Below, one piece after another: positions 47,301 through 58,086 of a stretch of DNA of 64,000 nucleotides; the first letter of the stretch is position 1, and every line of letters begins with the position of its first letter. A program made the position numbers and the translations under genes. Source of the stretch: Diplosphaera chodatii (lineage: Eukaryota; Chlorophyta; Trebouxiophyceae; Prasiolales; Stichococcaceae). Under the pieces are notes generated by a model. The model saw only the letters and a list, made by a program, of their open reading frames with translations. It was not told where the DNA came from and ran no database searches. The DNA lies in contig JAALGY010000033.1 in NCBI GenBank assembly GCA_032358165.1, positions 2,604,001 to 2,668,000 of the forward strand, in the 5' to 3' direction.

Positions 47301-50300
47301 TACTGGCCCGACCGCCTGGAGTACCTGCGTGAGCAGATCCTGGTCAAGACCAAGGAGGCGCACGAGAAGTTCGTCCCCTGCGCCTTCGTCACCTTCAGGT
47401 GGGTCCCCGCATATCAGCAGCTGGGTGTCTGCTGGCAGCGGTGCAGCGGCATGCATGAGGCTTGCCACTGCAAGGGACTTGCCCTGGACACGACCCGTGC
47501 CTCCGCGTGTGGCGCCCGCTGGTGCACAGTCATCTCGGCGGCGCAAGCAGTGCCACGACACGCTGCTTTGCACCTGCCCAGGTCACGGCGGTCGCAGGTG
47601 GTCGCCAGCACCACGCTGATCAACCACGACCTGTCGGTGTGGCTGACCAAGCCTGCGCCGTCGCCGCCGACGGTGTACTGGCCCAACATCCGGTGGCGCC
47701 AGTGGGAGCGGTCCTCGCGCACCGCCATCATCTGGGTCGCCTTCTGGGCGCTGTGCTTCTTCTACTTGATCCCCATTGGCGCAGTCCAGGTGCAGCTTGC
47801 AAACTGCTTGTAGCTCGCCTCGCCAAGCTGCGGGCTGACACATCACCTATGGCACCTTGCAACCTGCATGTGATTTGCACATCTCACTGGCTGACTGTTC
47901 TGCCTCGTTTAGGCGCTGGTGAACGTCCAACTGCTGGGCAAGTACCCGCCATTCAAGCAACTCTTGGACATTCAGTTTACGAATGCCATCCTCGTCTCCA
48001 TTCTGCCGGGTATGTCTGCTGCCCGTGGTGCATGGGTGGTTGCGCCGTTGCTTGGCGGCTGGCAAGCTCGTGGTCATGTAATCCCATAGCATTGCACCTG
48101 CAGCTAGCAGGCCTCTGACAGGCGCGTCCCCTTTCAGAGCTGTCGTTTGTTAGCGCAGGTCTCGTGCTGAAGATATTCCTGGCGTTGCTGCCAATGCTGC
48201 TGACTTTCATGAACAAGAGGGCTGGCATGCAGTCTCTGGCAGAGATCGACTATGGCGTGTTCACGAAGTATTTCATCTTCCAGGTACGTCAACACAGTCA
48301 AACGGCAGAAATCAGCCAGACGTCCTGAGCATTGACGCAGGCTACCTGTCGGTTCTGTAGATTGTTCGACTGCACAACGCCCAACGCTTCTGCACAGGTC
48401 ATCACAGTGTTTTTTGGCTCCTTCATCGTCGGGTCCTTCTTCTCTCAGTTCAACCAGTGGATTGACAACCCAACCTCAGCAGTCAACCTCATCGGCACCG
48501 CAGTGCCACAGGTTGCCACTGTGTGACACTGCCCAACGTTTGGGTCGTGACCGAGCTGTTTGCTACACCGTGTGCACTATGCTACTGGTCAAACCCCGCT
48601 CCTATGCTTTCACAGACAGCCAGCTTCTTCCTGACCTACGTGACGCTGTCGGCACTCTGGACGTCGCCCTTCTCCGGGCTGCGCATCATTGGGCTGCTCA
48701 TCTACTGGATCAAGTCCAAGATCGCAGCCACAGAGAAGGCGCGCGCGCGGCTGTGGCAGGAACAGACCGCCAAGTATGGTTCCGACGTGAGGCTTCCCTC
48801 TCAGCCTGCTGTTGCTGCTTCACTTCTCAGTGCTGTATGTCGTGTGCTCTCCCGGGCGTCAGTTGAGCGTTCACATGCCACTGCAGCTGGCATCTGGTTG
48901 CTCACGCCAGGCTTCAAATGTAACGTGGACTGTACCGGGCTGCAGGTGGCCGAGCACACGCTGGTGCTGCTGCTGGGGCTGGTCTACTGCATCATCCAGC
49001 CCGTCATGGCGCCTGTGGTGCTCATCTACTTCTTCGTCAACTACAGCATTGCCAAGTACCAGGCGATCTACATCCTGCGCCCCGCCTACGAGTCTGGCGG
49101 CCTGGTGCGTTGCAGCAATTGCATTGTGGCGGCGGGCACCGGCTCGACGTTCATCTCTGTGTTAGCTGGCTGGGTCGGTATTGCACTGCTAGATTGTGGC
49201 TGAGGCGCCTGTGCTTCGAGGCATCTCTTGTGTGCAAACTGATGTGTCGTTTGGCTGCGTGCAGATCTGGCCGCGGGTTCACAATCAAGTCATGTTCTGC
49301 CTGGTCCTGGCGCAGCTGGTGCTGGTATTCATTTTGGCAATCAAGAAGGTGCGAAGTAGCTATGCCCTCTACCATATCAGTGCAGTCGTATGGAACTTGC
49401 CAAGTGGCTGGAAGAGTGCATGATGTGCAGGCACATCAGGCACAAGTCCACAACAAGTGCCAATGCAGAGGTCCTGCTGTGTGCAGCTCATCTGGGCGCC
49501 CATCATCCTGGCGCTGGCAATTCCGGTGGCACTGATCACACACGTCGCCATCCTGAAGCGCTTCAACCCGCCGCAGCAGGTCCTGTCCTACCGCGGCGCC
49601 ACCGACGCCGACAACATGGACGAGGTGTGCCCACAGTCGTGATCACTTTTGTCTCCTAGGCAGCCACGGCAACCAGCACTGCGCCCGCTGCGCTTTGCAT
49701 GGGGTGTGTGCACGCCTCCTCCTACCACTAGTTCACCAGCGTCGGCCGCCGCCCACTCAGTGGCTCGTCTGACGGGCTGCTCCCTCGCCTCTGCAGCTCA
49801 AGCAGGAGAAGGGGGAGGCGCCGCCGGAGGGCAACGAGGTGGCGGGCGACAAGTACATCAGCCCCGTCTTCTCCTTCGAGGAGGACGAGCACCAGGAGCT
49901 GATCGCCGCCGCAAAGAATGTGGACCTGGTGCTCAAGGGGGAGCGCGGCCACGACGTGCGCACCCACCCCACGGACCCCCCATGCTGACAGTCGCCGGGG
50001 CGCATGCCAGCTGCTGCTCTGTCGCTGGCGGCACTGTGCAGTCTGCACATCGGCTGTTTTGGTGTCATAGCGCTCACACACCTTGATGGTCGTCCTGCAG
50101 CTGGTAATCATGGATTCGGTGTTGCAGGTTGGCTAGCAAATGGGATGGCATTCAGGACACACCAACATTGCTCACTATCTCCGTGCAACCCAATGCAGGC
50201 ACTGATGCCGGAGCTCCCGGACGAGATCGACGAGGACGAGCTGGACGTGGGCGGTGACGGCGGCAAGGGGATGTCGCTGCCGACCTTCCGCAGGCGGAAG

Positions 50301-50744
50301 AACGCCGCCGCAAAGCGCACCCCGGAGGACGAAACCCTGCGAGAGGTGGGCTGCTGACTTGCATTGGACAGCACTGTGCTGCAAGTTCCCAGCCTCAATG
50401 TAATGAGGTTATGCTCGGGGAGCACCAAAACCCTGTGTCAGCGGAGGCCCCATACAAGGCGGGCTGCCAGCGCGTACGTCTTCCTGTGCTTCAGGGCATG
50501 GTGCTTGATTTGCCGCATGACACGAACTGATGGTGTCGCGTACATCCATCAGCAGACATTCGGGGAGACGTCATCCATGGAGGCCGGCGTGTCGACGCCG
50601 CCGCCGGTGGGGGAGCCCGGCGAGACGGCGCCGACCAATGGCGCATCCCAGCAGCAGGGCGCCGCCACTGGCCCCTCACACGGTGCCCCGCGGTCATTCG
50701 CGGTCCAGGGCGCCGCTGCCGCCAATCAGAACACCTACCGCTGA
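44393..50744 (+). CDS. OSCA/CSC1-family hyperosmolality-gated cation channel
   Basis: Mechanosensitive, calcium-permeable channel of the OSCA/TMEM63 family, placed in the plasma or endomembrane. Twenty-four exons join in phase to about 1037 aa. The first exon is only 13 nt (44393-44405). It joins 44503 to give AKSFATAFGIDAAVGFICFA (TM0) and LRTWRRFYAPKR. Next come WGLFSWIGPTVAYSEEEVLQ, AGWDAVVYLRIL, the RSN1-type loop, RIRYLITSPKGADSNTVLV (cytosolic domain), EYWPDRLEYLREQI, VYWPNIRWRQWERSSRTAII, then the 7TM core (FVSAGLVLKIFLALLPMLLT, FFGSFIVGSFFSQF, LVLLLGLVYCIIQPVMAP, ILALAIPVALITHVAI). The roughly 200-residue acidic, then Pro/Gly/Ala-rich tail is longer than in plant members. Exon boundaries are well supported by phase. 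Confidence 0.93.
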
Positions 50745-51158
50745 AACACCCTGAGCAGGTGCTGCTGCAGCTCACCTGCTACACATCGGCAGCCATGGCC
50801 GAGTCAGCTGTCGAAGCTTTGGGAGCAAGGTCGGACACACAGAGGAGAGGTGATGTTCTACGATGTATATCTGCATCCTGCTGTCTAGCATCGGGACATT
50901 GAAACTGCACGAGGTGCACTCAGGGATACGGTTGCAATTGCGAGGACTGCAGTGTCAGAAATGTGCCGGCACTGCATGCAAGCATACATCTGATTGCACC
51001 TGCGCATTTGCGCGCTATGGCACGTAGTCCAGGATTGCAAAGCATCCTGTTGTGGTTTATTGCGCTTGACTCGTTTACTATGCTTCAGGAAGTCATCAAT
51101 ACAACACCACCAAGAGCTGCAAGTATGTTACATGCTGCAAAGGCCTGACAGCACAATA
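50745..51158. other. Convergent spacer, OSCA gene to DUF6737 gene
   Basis: 414 bp of 3' flanking sequence. Nothing else recognised. Confidence 0.45.
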
Positions 51159-51755
51159 TCATTGCCAATCCTGCCGCGCATCAGCTGCTGCAACTTGCTC
51201 CTGGTAATACTCAGCATATTGGGCAGGCATGACCTGCAATTCACATCGCTTTCAGCCGGCTTGTGGTCTTCCTATTGTGCTGTGAGCATGCCCTTTTTTG
51301 TGAAATGCACTCTGCAGCCGCAAATGCTCACCCCGAGGAACAGCCACCACCAAAGTGCCACTGGGAAGCCAACAAGGCCGGTGATTAGCAGGCTGCTGCC
51401 AGACGCCTTCCATGCGATGGCATCGATAGCCGCCCCCGTCAAGACAATGGTCCATGGTTGGCACCAGGGTGGCTGCGCACACACAGTAGCTCTTGTAGTT
51501 GAAGAGTGTCTGAGTGGTCGTGATATACTTGAATGAAAACAGGCGGCACAGCTGCACCTTGGACTCCCAGACGTTGGCAGGGTCGCCACTAGAGGCTGAT
51601 GCTGTTGACGCCGATGAATAATCATCAGCTGCTTCCACTTGGCCGGCAGCCGAGTCGCTGTCCAGCTGGCTACCCTGCATGTTGGAGCTGCACGTGGTGA
51701 ACAGGTATGCACGTCCACGATCTGAGGCTGGCTGCAACCTTTTCAAAGCATTCAA
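51159..51755 (-). CDS. DUF6737-family plastid membrane protein
   Basis: Small membrane protein of the family shared by cyanobacteria and plastids (DUF6737 as I recall it). Function unknown. Exons 51755-51558, 51472-51332 and 51233-51159 join in phase to 137 aa. The mature region reads PANVWESKPPWCQPWTIVLT, GAAIDAIAWKASGSSLLITG, LVGFPVALWWWLFLG, then PAQYAEYYQEQV. The KPPWCQPW motif followed by two hydrophobic helices is the family hallmark. The N-terminal 60 residues are Ser/Ala-rich and fit a chloroplast transit peptide. A thylakoid or envelope location is inferred. Confidence 0.78.
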
Positions 51756-52482
51756 TAATTACTGGAACAGTACCTTGCCCAGCTCTGCTGCACACCGCAT
51801 GCGTCGTGGTCGCCATTGCCTAGCTGTCCTGAATTGACCTGCACACGAGACGCAAGTCCCGACCTGAGTGCTGCCAGCCTGGTGAGGCAGGTAGACGACG
51901 CTGTTTCAGTCATGAAGACGTGCATGTCGCAGCATCAGCGTCGCACCCGCCGATGTCACGGCATGCTGTGCTGTGTGGCCTCGTGGGTATGCCCTGCAGA
52001 TCCGATGACTGTGTAGAGTCTTGATGCAGCTAGCAACCCCCGGGTGCGCAGCACAGTTGGGCGTTCGCATCGCTGAGTTCTGGCCACGGTCGCGCAAGCC
52101 GATGCGCACCCGGGTTTTGCAAATTGGCTCGGCTGACAGAAGTGACCGATACGCCACAACGTACGTTGGGAAAGCTGGATCAGCTGCGTTGCAGTTAATG
52201 TGGCGGTCTGGTCGACTGATGGTCTGCTGGTGCAACCGTGTGTACCCTGGGTACTTGGGTGCCAATGCTCCTTCCTGCCGCCTGCAACAACACCATGCTG
52301 CGGTCACTTCTCACATGCTTGCACAGGCAGTGTACAACAATCGGCGTGTCTCATTTACCAATCACAGTTTGCCAGCATATCCTGCTCATGACCATCACTA
52401 TGTGCAACTTGCGACAAGTTTAAATTTGATGCGCTTGCCGCAACAGCACTCAATTGTACATGCACAGGTCGCCAATAAGCAC
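51756..52482. other. Divergent spacer, DUF6737 gene to EAF6
   Basis: 727 bp, presumably both promoters. The EAF6 reading frame is open upstream of its ATG to about 52021, so an upstream exon or longer N-terminus is possible. No other gene seen. Confidence 0.4.
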
Positions 52483-53093
52483 ATGAACAAACCCAGGAAA
52501 CAGCCGAATCAGTACACGGTAAAGCGCGACAAGCCCGCCTTCCCAACTGCCAAGGAGGCAGAGCCAGCTGACAAGCTGCAGCCGCTGCCGTCAATTGCGG
52601 AGCTGACAGCAAAGCGCGACCTCCTTGTTGAACAGCTGGGCAACATTGAGAAGCAGGTGTGGCAGCGACTGAGCACATGCCTTTGTATATCTGTGTGATG
52701 ACAGGTAGCAACGTTGCAGACCACTGAACATTGCCCGTCAGATGCTGCTATATGCTGACCCGCAGATCCAAGGTGTAGAGGACCGCTACCTGATTCAGTC
52801 GAGCCCTCTGGGCAACGCCGTCACAGGCAAGTCTCGGGAAGTGCAGTCATTACACTGCTGGTGTGCGCTTCTGTTCTTGCTGTGATGTTATCCACGTACC
52901 AGCGGCAATTGGCGGTTCAGGCTGTTCACGCAATGCAGGGTATGAGGGCCTGCTGAGCGGCAACGTGGTGCCGCATCAGGACATGCGCCTGTTCACAGCC
53001 TCCTCGGCGACCTGGGCGGCTGCGCCAGCAGCTGCAGCGGCAACTGTTCCAGCATCCTCCCAGCCAGCAGTCGCTCCATCGCAGGCAGCATGA
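52483..53093 (+). CDS. EAF6: Chromatin modification-related protein EAF6
   Basis: Subunit of NuA4-type histone acetyltransferase complexes. Three exons, 52483-52656, 52766-52826 and 52939-53093, join in phase to 129 aa. The family core is IAELTAKRDLLVEQLGNIEK, a short coiled coil, then GVEDRYLIQSSPLGNAVTG, YEGLLSGNVVPHQDMRLFTA and SSATW. An Ala/Pro-rich tail follows. The second intron (52827-52938) begins CAG|GCAAGT and ends ATGCAG. It gives the correct phase and family sequence only as a GC-AG intron, with a consensus GC donor. Confidence 0.87.
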
Positions 53094-53347
53094 CGGCGGA
53101 CCATCAGGGGGTCATTTGGCAGGGGTCTCACATGTACACTGATACGCCACGGACAGGTTGCTTGCTGTGAGTGTCGTCGCACGTTTGTGATTTGATGCGA
53201 CTGATAGCTACCCTGGTTTCGAGTGCTTCGCATGTCTTGACTGCCCCACGCTGAAACCGTCAGGTGCGTAGTCTCAGGTTCGCGCAGCTCATGTTGACAA
53301 ACGATAGTAAACGGCTGATCAACTTGGGAGAACGTGAGTTCCAGATG

Positions 53348-53530
53348 CTATCGCTCTGTCTTCCCGTCCAGCATGTTGAGCCGCTCCTCCACATTGTCGA
53401 TGCTGGTGGGCCGGCGGGCCTTAGCCTCCTTGCGGGCAGCCGACATGAGCAGCACGCCGCCGATGGAGGCCGCGCTCATGACGCAGATGATGGCGAACGA
53501 CAGCCGATCATTGGCGCGCACGCTGAGCAT
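53348..53530 (-). CDS. Small single-pass membrane protein, unknown
   Basis: A 60-aa frame with one hydrophobic helix (LSFAIICVMSAASIGGVLLM) followed by a basic stretch (SAARKEAKARR) and an acidic/amphipathic end (SIDNVEERLNMLDGKTER). Positive charge after the helix suggests that end faces the cytosol or matrix. It lies 151 bp downstream of uL14m on the same strand, without room for a large promoter. No family recognised. An upstream exon cannot be excluded. Confidence 0.5.
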   Translation of the reverse strand: MLSVRANDRLSFAIICVMSAASIGGVLLMSAARKEAKARRPTSIDNVEERLNMLDGKTER

Positions 53531-53681
53531 GCCTCAGCGGCAGCTGTACCGGTGGCTGTCACACGTGGTCAGTGCGCAGCGCTGCACTCCCGTGCACGGC
53601 CGCCCGTTTCTCGCTGCGATCGCGCCTGGTGGATCAGCAGTAGATGCACTGCCAGGGCCGCTGCTGCACGCTGCTTTTGCC

Positions 53682-54376
53682 CTACAGCACGCGCGATGCC
53701 AGCGAGAGCACCTTCAACAGGTTACGCGACCGCAGCTCGTGTGTCACAAACCCCAGCACGCGGGTGCCGATCGGCTGGCCTGGCAATCGCACGAATAGCC
53801 ACCGTCAGAATCTTATGACACAGTGACTTGACTCAGATATGCACCACTGCCGTTAACAGCGCTGCCAGCTGTTCACCTTTGTCGCTGACCAGCACGCAGG
53901 CGTTCCGGTCAAAGCGCAGCTTGCTGCCGTCCGCACGGTTGATCCCCTTCTTGGTCTCGACGATCACCGCCTTCTGCACAGACCCAGCTGCCACCTGCGA
54001 TGCGGAGCACACATCTTCGTCGTTGCACTCGCTGAGGTGCAGCACTCGAGAGCAGCAGCAGAGCTCTGCAAGCCGTCGAGCCCGCTATTCAACGTCAAGG
54101 CACGCCGCAGCAGCACACCTTGCCACCACGAGCTTTCTTCACTGCTACGGTGATGATGTCGCCGATGGTCCACTGCGTGCCGGACTTCTGGATACACTGC
54201 ACCAGCTTGGCGCCGGAATTGTCAGACACCTGCGGCGGCATCACCTCACCAGTATGAGAGGAGTACAACCATAGCCCAGACGCGCTTGATGAGCATGTCG
54301 CACTCCACTGCCTCTGCAGCGAGGGAGCAACGTACAGAATGTGGCACACCTCGAGTGTGGTGCCCGCGACAATCAT
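53682..54376 (-). CDS. Bacterial-type ribosomal protein uL14, probably mitochondrial
   Basis: Large-subunit ribosomal protein uL14 of bacterial type. Exons 54376-54350, 54229-54119, 53994-53877 and 53779-53682 join in phase to 117 aa, close to the 122 of bacterial L14. Motifs: [98 protein letters not shown]. Because chloroplast genomes of green algae normally keep rpl14, this nuclear copy probably serves mitochondria. That is inference. No cleavable presequence is evident at the chosen ATG; many uL14m proteins lack one. Confidence 0.9.
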
Positions 54377-54630
54377 CGACTTGCTACAGCAGCCTCTGCT
54401 GCACCGCAGCCTTTGCAGCACCTGCGCCTTGCTTGATGTTCACAAAGCTGTTTACTGGCAATTGCAACCATGGACCAGGCGGTCCGCATGCGGGTGTGGT
54501 GGCAGGAAGAAGCATGCATGTCCGGATGCACCTTGTAACAGCAGCATGCACGGCTTTCGACAGCATTACAGCAAGGCTGCATTCATCCTCGCAATTGCAG
54601 TGCCAGTGCATCCAAGAAAAATTCTCACAC

Positions 54631-55190
54631 ATGTTCGGCACCCTCATCGGGACACAGCACACGCGCTTGTCAGCTGCTGTTTTGCCCTTTTGCAGCCCGG
54701 CGCGATTTCTGGCGCGCTGCCGGCACATAACCACGTCAAGCAAGGCAGCGGCCCCTCAGCTGTCCCCAGCAGTCCAGACAGCCCCGAAGTGCGTGTCTGT
54801 CTGTCTAGCAAAGCCATGCGTGTCTGTCTAGCAAAGATACGCCACAGCTGCTAGTACTTCAGCATGCACATGGCATGCACGGCGTCGGGTGGGCAACTGC
54901 TTTCACTTCGTGTAAAGTAGCAAAGTCACCAACGTCCTGACGGTCACCTTGGACGTCGCAGGCGAGCATCGCTTGCGGGGTCGGTTACAGCAGCCGAGGC
55001 ACGCCAGCGTGGGGCCTGTCCGCTGTGTGGCGGCAGCGGGCACCGGCCGTGCACACTGTGCGCCGGGGCGGGGCGACTTGCTCTGGGCGGCCACCACAGG
55101 AGCAACCAAGTCAGCGTCCCGCGGCTGGTCGGTGGGTCCCGAACCTACCTGCGGTGTGCAAGCATGGCATCAGTCGTGGTACTAGCATAG
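54631..55190 (+). CDS. Small CxxCxGxG zinc-finger protein, probably organellar
   Basis: Two exons, 54631-54788 and 54962-55190, join in phase to 128 aa. The first encodes a likely transit peptide (AVLPFCSPARFLARCRHITT, SSKAAAPQLSPAVQTAPK). The second has two CxxCxGxG repeats, ACPLCGGSGHRPCTLCAGAG, as in half a DnaJ zinc finger. No J domain is present. Plant plastid proteins with this layout act as disulfide or assembly factors. The role here is unknown. The C-terminal 45 residues are not recognised, and a further splice (for example donor at about 55152) could replace them. Confidence 0.5.
54790..54837. repeat. Imperfect direct repeat in intron
   Basis: TGCGTGTCTGTCTAGCAAAG (54818-54837) repeats an upstream copy at 54790-54813 that has one extra TGTC. 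It lies at the start of the intron of the small zinc-finger gene. Confidence 0.75.
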
Positions 55191-55810
55191 CAACCCTGTA
55201 ACCTCAGCAACCTCCGCACACCCCTTCCTCCGCCCTTTGCTCAGGCTCCAAGTGGACTGCGCGGCAGCGCACCTTTGGCAGAACACACTTCTTCGTTTCG
55301 GAGCTGCATGCGTGCAAGTCAACAGCATCAACGTATGCACTGATGGTGAGCTACTATTGCTGCATGCATTGCAGTTGTTCACCCAGCTGCGCTTCCACTG
55401 TACACTCCCGTTGCGCCTCCTGTCAGCCACCTACTCATCGCGCCGTGCAGGTCGCAGCCTGCGGCACGTCGAACCAGACGCAATTTTGGCTCAACATCAG
55501 AAACCTGAAGTCCCGGGATCTGTGGTCTATGGGTTGGCTGCAGCGGTCTCAGCGCCTCACCCTTGCAGACGGCGGCCCTCTTTGCAAGGTGTCACTTGGT
55601 CACAGCTCAGCACAAACTTTCAAAGTTTTTCAACACCAAAGTCCAGCATCTCCTGATCACCAACATTCATTATGCATCCACCTGCAGTTGGGCTGACTCA
55701 GCACAACCTCGTGCACTGTTGACCTGCAGTGCTGCAGCGGCAGTGGCGCAATGCTGTGCCAGCTATGCAACGCACGCGGCAGGCTCGTCGAGTTGTGAGG
55801 GACAAGCGGC
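55191..55810. other. Unresolved spacer before the 2OG oxygenase gene
   Basis: Protein-like frames exist, for example around 55450-55590 (SLRHVEPDAILAQHQKPEVP), but no start, no phase-consistent partner exon and no family were found. They may be 3' exons of the preceding gene or 5' exons of the next. Confidence 0.35.
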
Positions 55811-57956
55811 ATGGGCGAGGCCGGGCACGCGGCCTGCAAGCGTGCGTGGGACAGGGCATTGGCAGCGCAGCTGTCCGGCAACCCACTGGACGCTGCGCAG
55901 CACACATTGGCTGCGCTTCAGATCGTCAAGCGGGGACTGAGAGTGCAGGCAGACGTATGGCAGCAGAGTTGGCTGACTGCAGCAGTGGCAGAGATGGCGT
56001 ACATGCTGGTGAGGTGGCCATGTCAGGAGGCGTGCACCAAAAGACTTGAGGCAAACGATGCACTTTTCAGGTTCAGACAGTCTGACTATGACAGCATGGA
56101 TCCTGTCATGGCTGAACTGCACCTTATAGCATCTTCTTCACTACGTGCAATGGCCTCTGGGCAGGCGCTGGAGCTGTGCCAGGTGGGCAGTGTGGCGGTG
56201 CAGCGCCAGGCAGACGCCCTGCTGTGGCACCTGGGCTGCCGCATGCGGCTGACGGCAGCCGCCTTCCTGCCCGCGTCGCCGCAGGCCGCATCTCGCAGCT
56301 CTGCCCCAGCGGCTCTTCCATGGGTGTTTGACGACGTACTGCCAGGTACCCCAAGAATGTTACAATCCATATCTTTGTGGGCTGCATCGACGATCATGAA
56401 GGTGTCCTGTTGCTGTTCCTGAGGTAACATGGCAGAAGCTCATGACGACTCTGCTGTGGAGCAGGTGCCCTGCTGCATGTCCTGCAGAGCGGCTTTGCCA
56501 AGGGCAGCCTGTTCTGGCAGGAACATCACTACTTTGACCCGGGCACACCATTCTTTTCGTACTTTTACAATCTGGTGAGTTCTGTGACTGCTACCAGAAC
56601 TCACATTTAGTCGTGCTTCTGCCTTGCCTGACACCCCCCGGGCAGCAACACCACTGACGGCAGTCGGAGTGATTCATGTGCAGGCTGACCAGCCGCAGAC
56701 TGCCATAGAGGTGACTGCGCGCCTGCTGGCGACCGCTCTGGCGGGAGTGTTGCCAGAGCACCTTTGGGGCGGCGTCAGCAGCGTTGAGTGGTGCGCTTCA
56801 CCAGCAGGATGCCTGACATTGCATAATTAGGGATGCCGTCAGTCGTTATTGGGGTGCGGAGGTCGGCTGCTCTGGACAGTTCAATCTGGGTATCCTGCGC
56901 AGTGATTGCAGTGAGCGTGCTGAGCAGAGGCCGCGGTGCAGGTGGGCGCACACGCGCACGGCTGACGAGCCGCACCAGCTGCACTTCGACCTGGACGAGA
57001 CGCAGCTGCGGCGTGGCCGGCGGCACTTCGCCCGCCGCCACCCGGTGACCCTGGCCGTGTTGTCGTTCGTGTTGTTCGCCGAGGCGAGGCACACATGCCC
57101 GGGTCGCTTGTGAGACTGCAGCACCAGCTGCGCGCTGAGGCGGTGTGGCGTGCCAAGCACAGGTGTGCAGCGCCATCCTGTACCTCAGCGAGGCTGGGGG
57201 CCCGACAATTGTGTTGGACCAGCGGCCAGGCCCTGCACTGGCATCAGCAGCATGGCTGGTCCATCCTCGGGCAGGGCGGCTGGCTGCCTTCGATGGCAGC
57301 CTGTTGCACGGCGTGCTTCCTGGTGTGCACTGTAGCTGCACATGGTGCACATTGTTCATTCATGCAACCCTGCTGTATTCCTGCACTGTGTGCCTGCAAG
57401 TCTGCAGTGGCGTATTGTTGCATCTGGTATTATTCCTTCTGACTGCCCAGGATCAAAACAGAGCACCTTTGCGGATTGTGTAGGACAGACTGATCAGCCT
57501 GGCAGCCGCACAACCCTGGTGCTGGCATTCTGGGCGGGAGGGCGGCAGCCCGCCGCAGGGCCGCCCGGCAGCGGCCCAGCACGGTGTCCGCCCTGGCGAC
57601 AGACTGCACTGCTGCAGTCGCCACTGGAGCAGGGCACCCCTCTGGAGCATCCAAATATCACACAGCCCCAGCCACCAGCGTGGCCGGCAGCATTCGTGTG
57701 GCATGGCCATTGGGGTCCGGGGCCCAGGCCAGCATCGCTGCAGCCATCATCGCACAGCCCACAGTCCCTAGCACCAGCCTGGGTGCAGGTGCAAGATCCC
57801 CAAAACGGCACACACAGCAGCAGCATGTGCAGTGTCGCTAGTGGTTCAGGGCAGCAATGCAGCCGAGGAGAGTGCGAGGGGATGGCGCTGCCTCTGCCGC
57901 CGCTGCGCTTCTTCCTTACTTCCGAAACAGAGTTTGAGCACGTGTATGGGGCATGA
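55811..57956 (+). CDS. 2OG-Fe(II) oxygenase-like protein
   Basis: Seven exons join in phase to 487 aa: 55811-56013, 56071-56345, 56465-56574, 56684-56790, 56942-57044, 57163-57322, 57451-57956. The middle reads SGFAKGSLFWQEHHYFDPGT and PFFSYFYNL, then a candidate iron site: HQLHFDLDE (HxD), GGPTIVLDQ, a distal histidine in FDGSLLHGVLPG, and SRTTLVLAFW supplying the 2-oxoglutarate-binding arginine. This order fits the double-stranded beta-helix dioxygenase fold. The last 150 residues are Pro/Gly/Ser-rich, ending FFLTSETEFEHVYGA. The substrate is unknown. The N-terminal helical region (HAACKRAWDRALAAQLSGNP) has no recognised relative. Confidence 0.72.
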
Positions 57957-58086
57957 GGTCCTGGCAGACATCTTGGCATTCGGTACCGGATTCATTTCAT
58001 GCCGTGCAAGCCTTCTTTTGACAGCTCGCATGTATCCAAATCGTGCAAACCTACCGCAGTAGGCAGAGAATGCAAGGCCAATGGCT
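57957..58086. other. Short convergent spacer
   Basis: 130 bp between the stops of the oxygenase-like gene and ZNF511. The 3' UTRs probably overlap. Confidence 0.5.
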
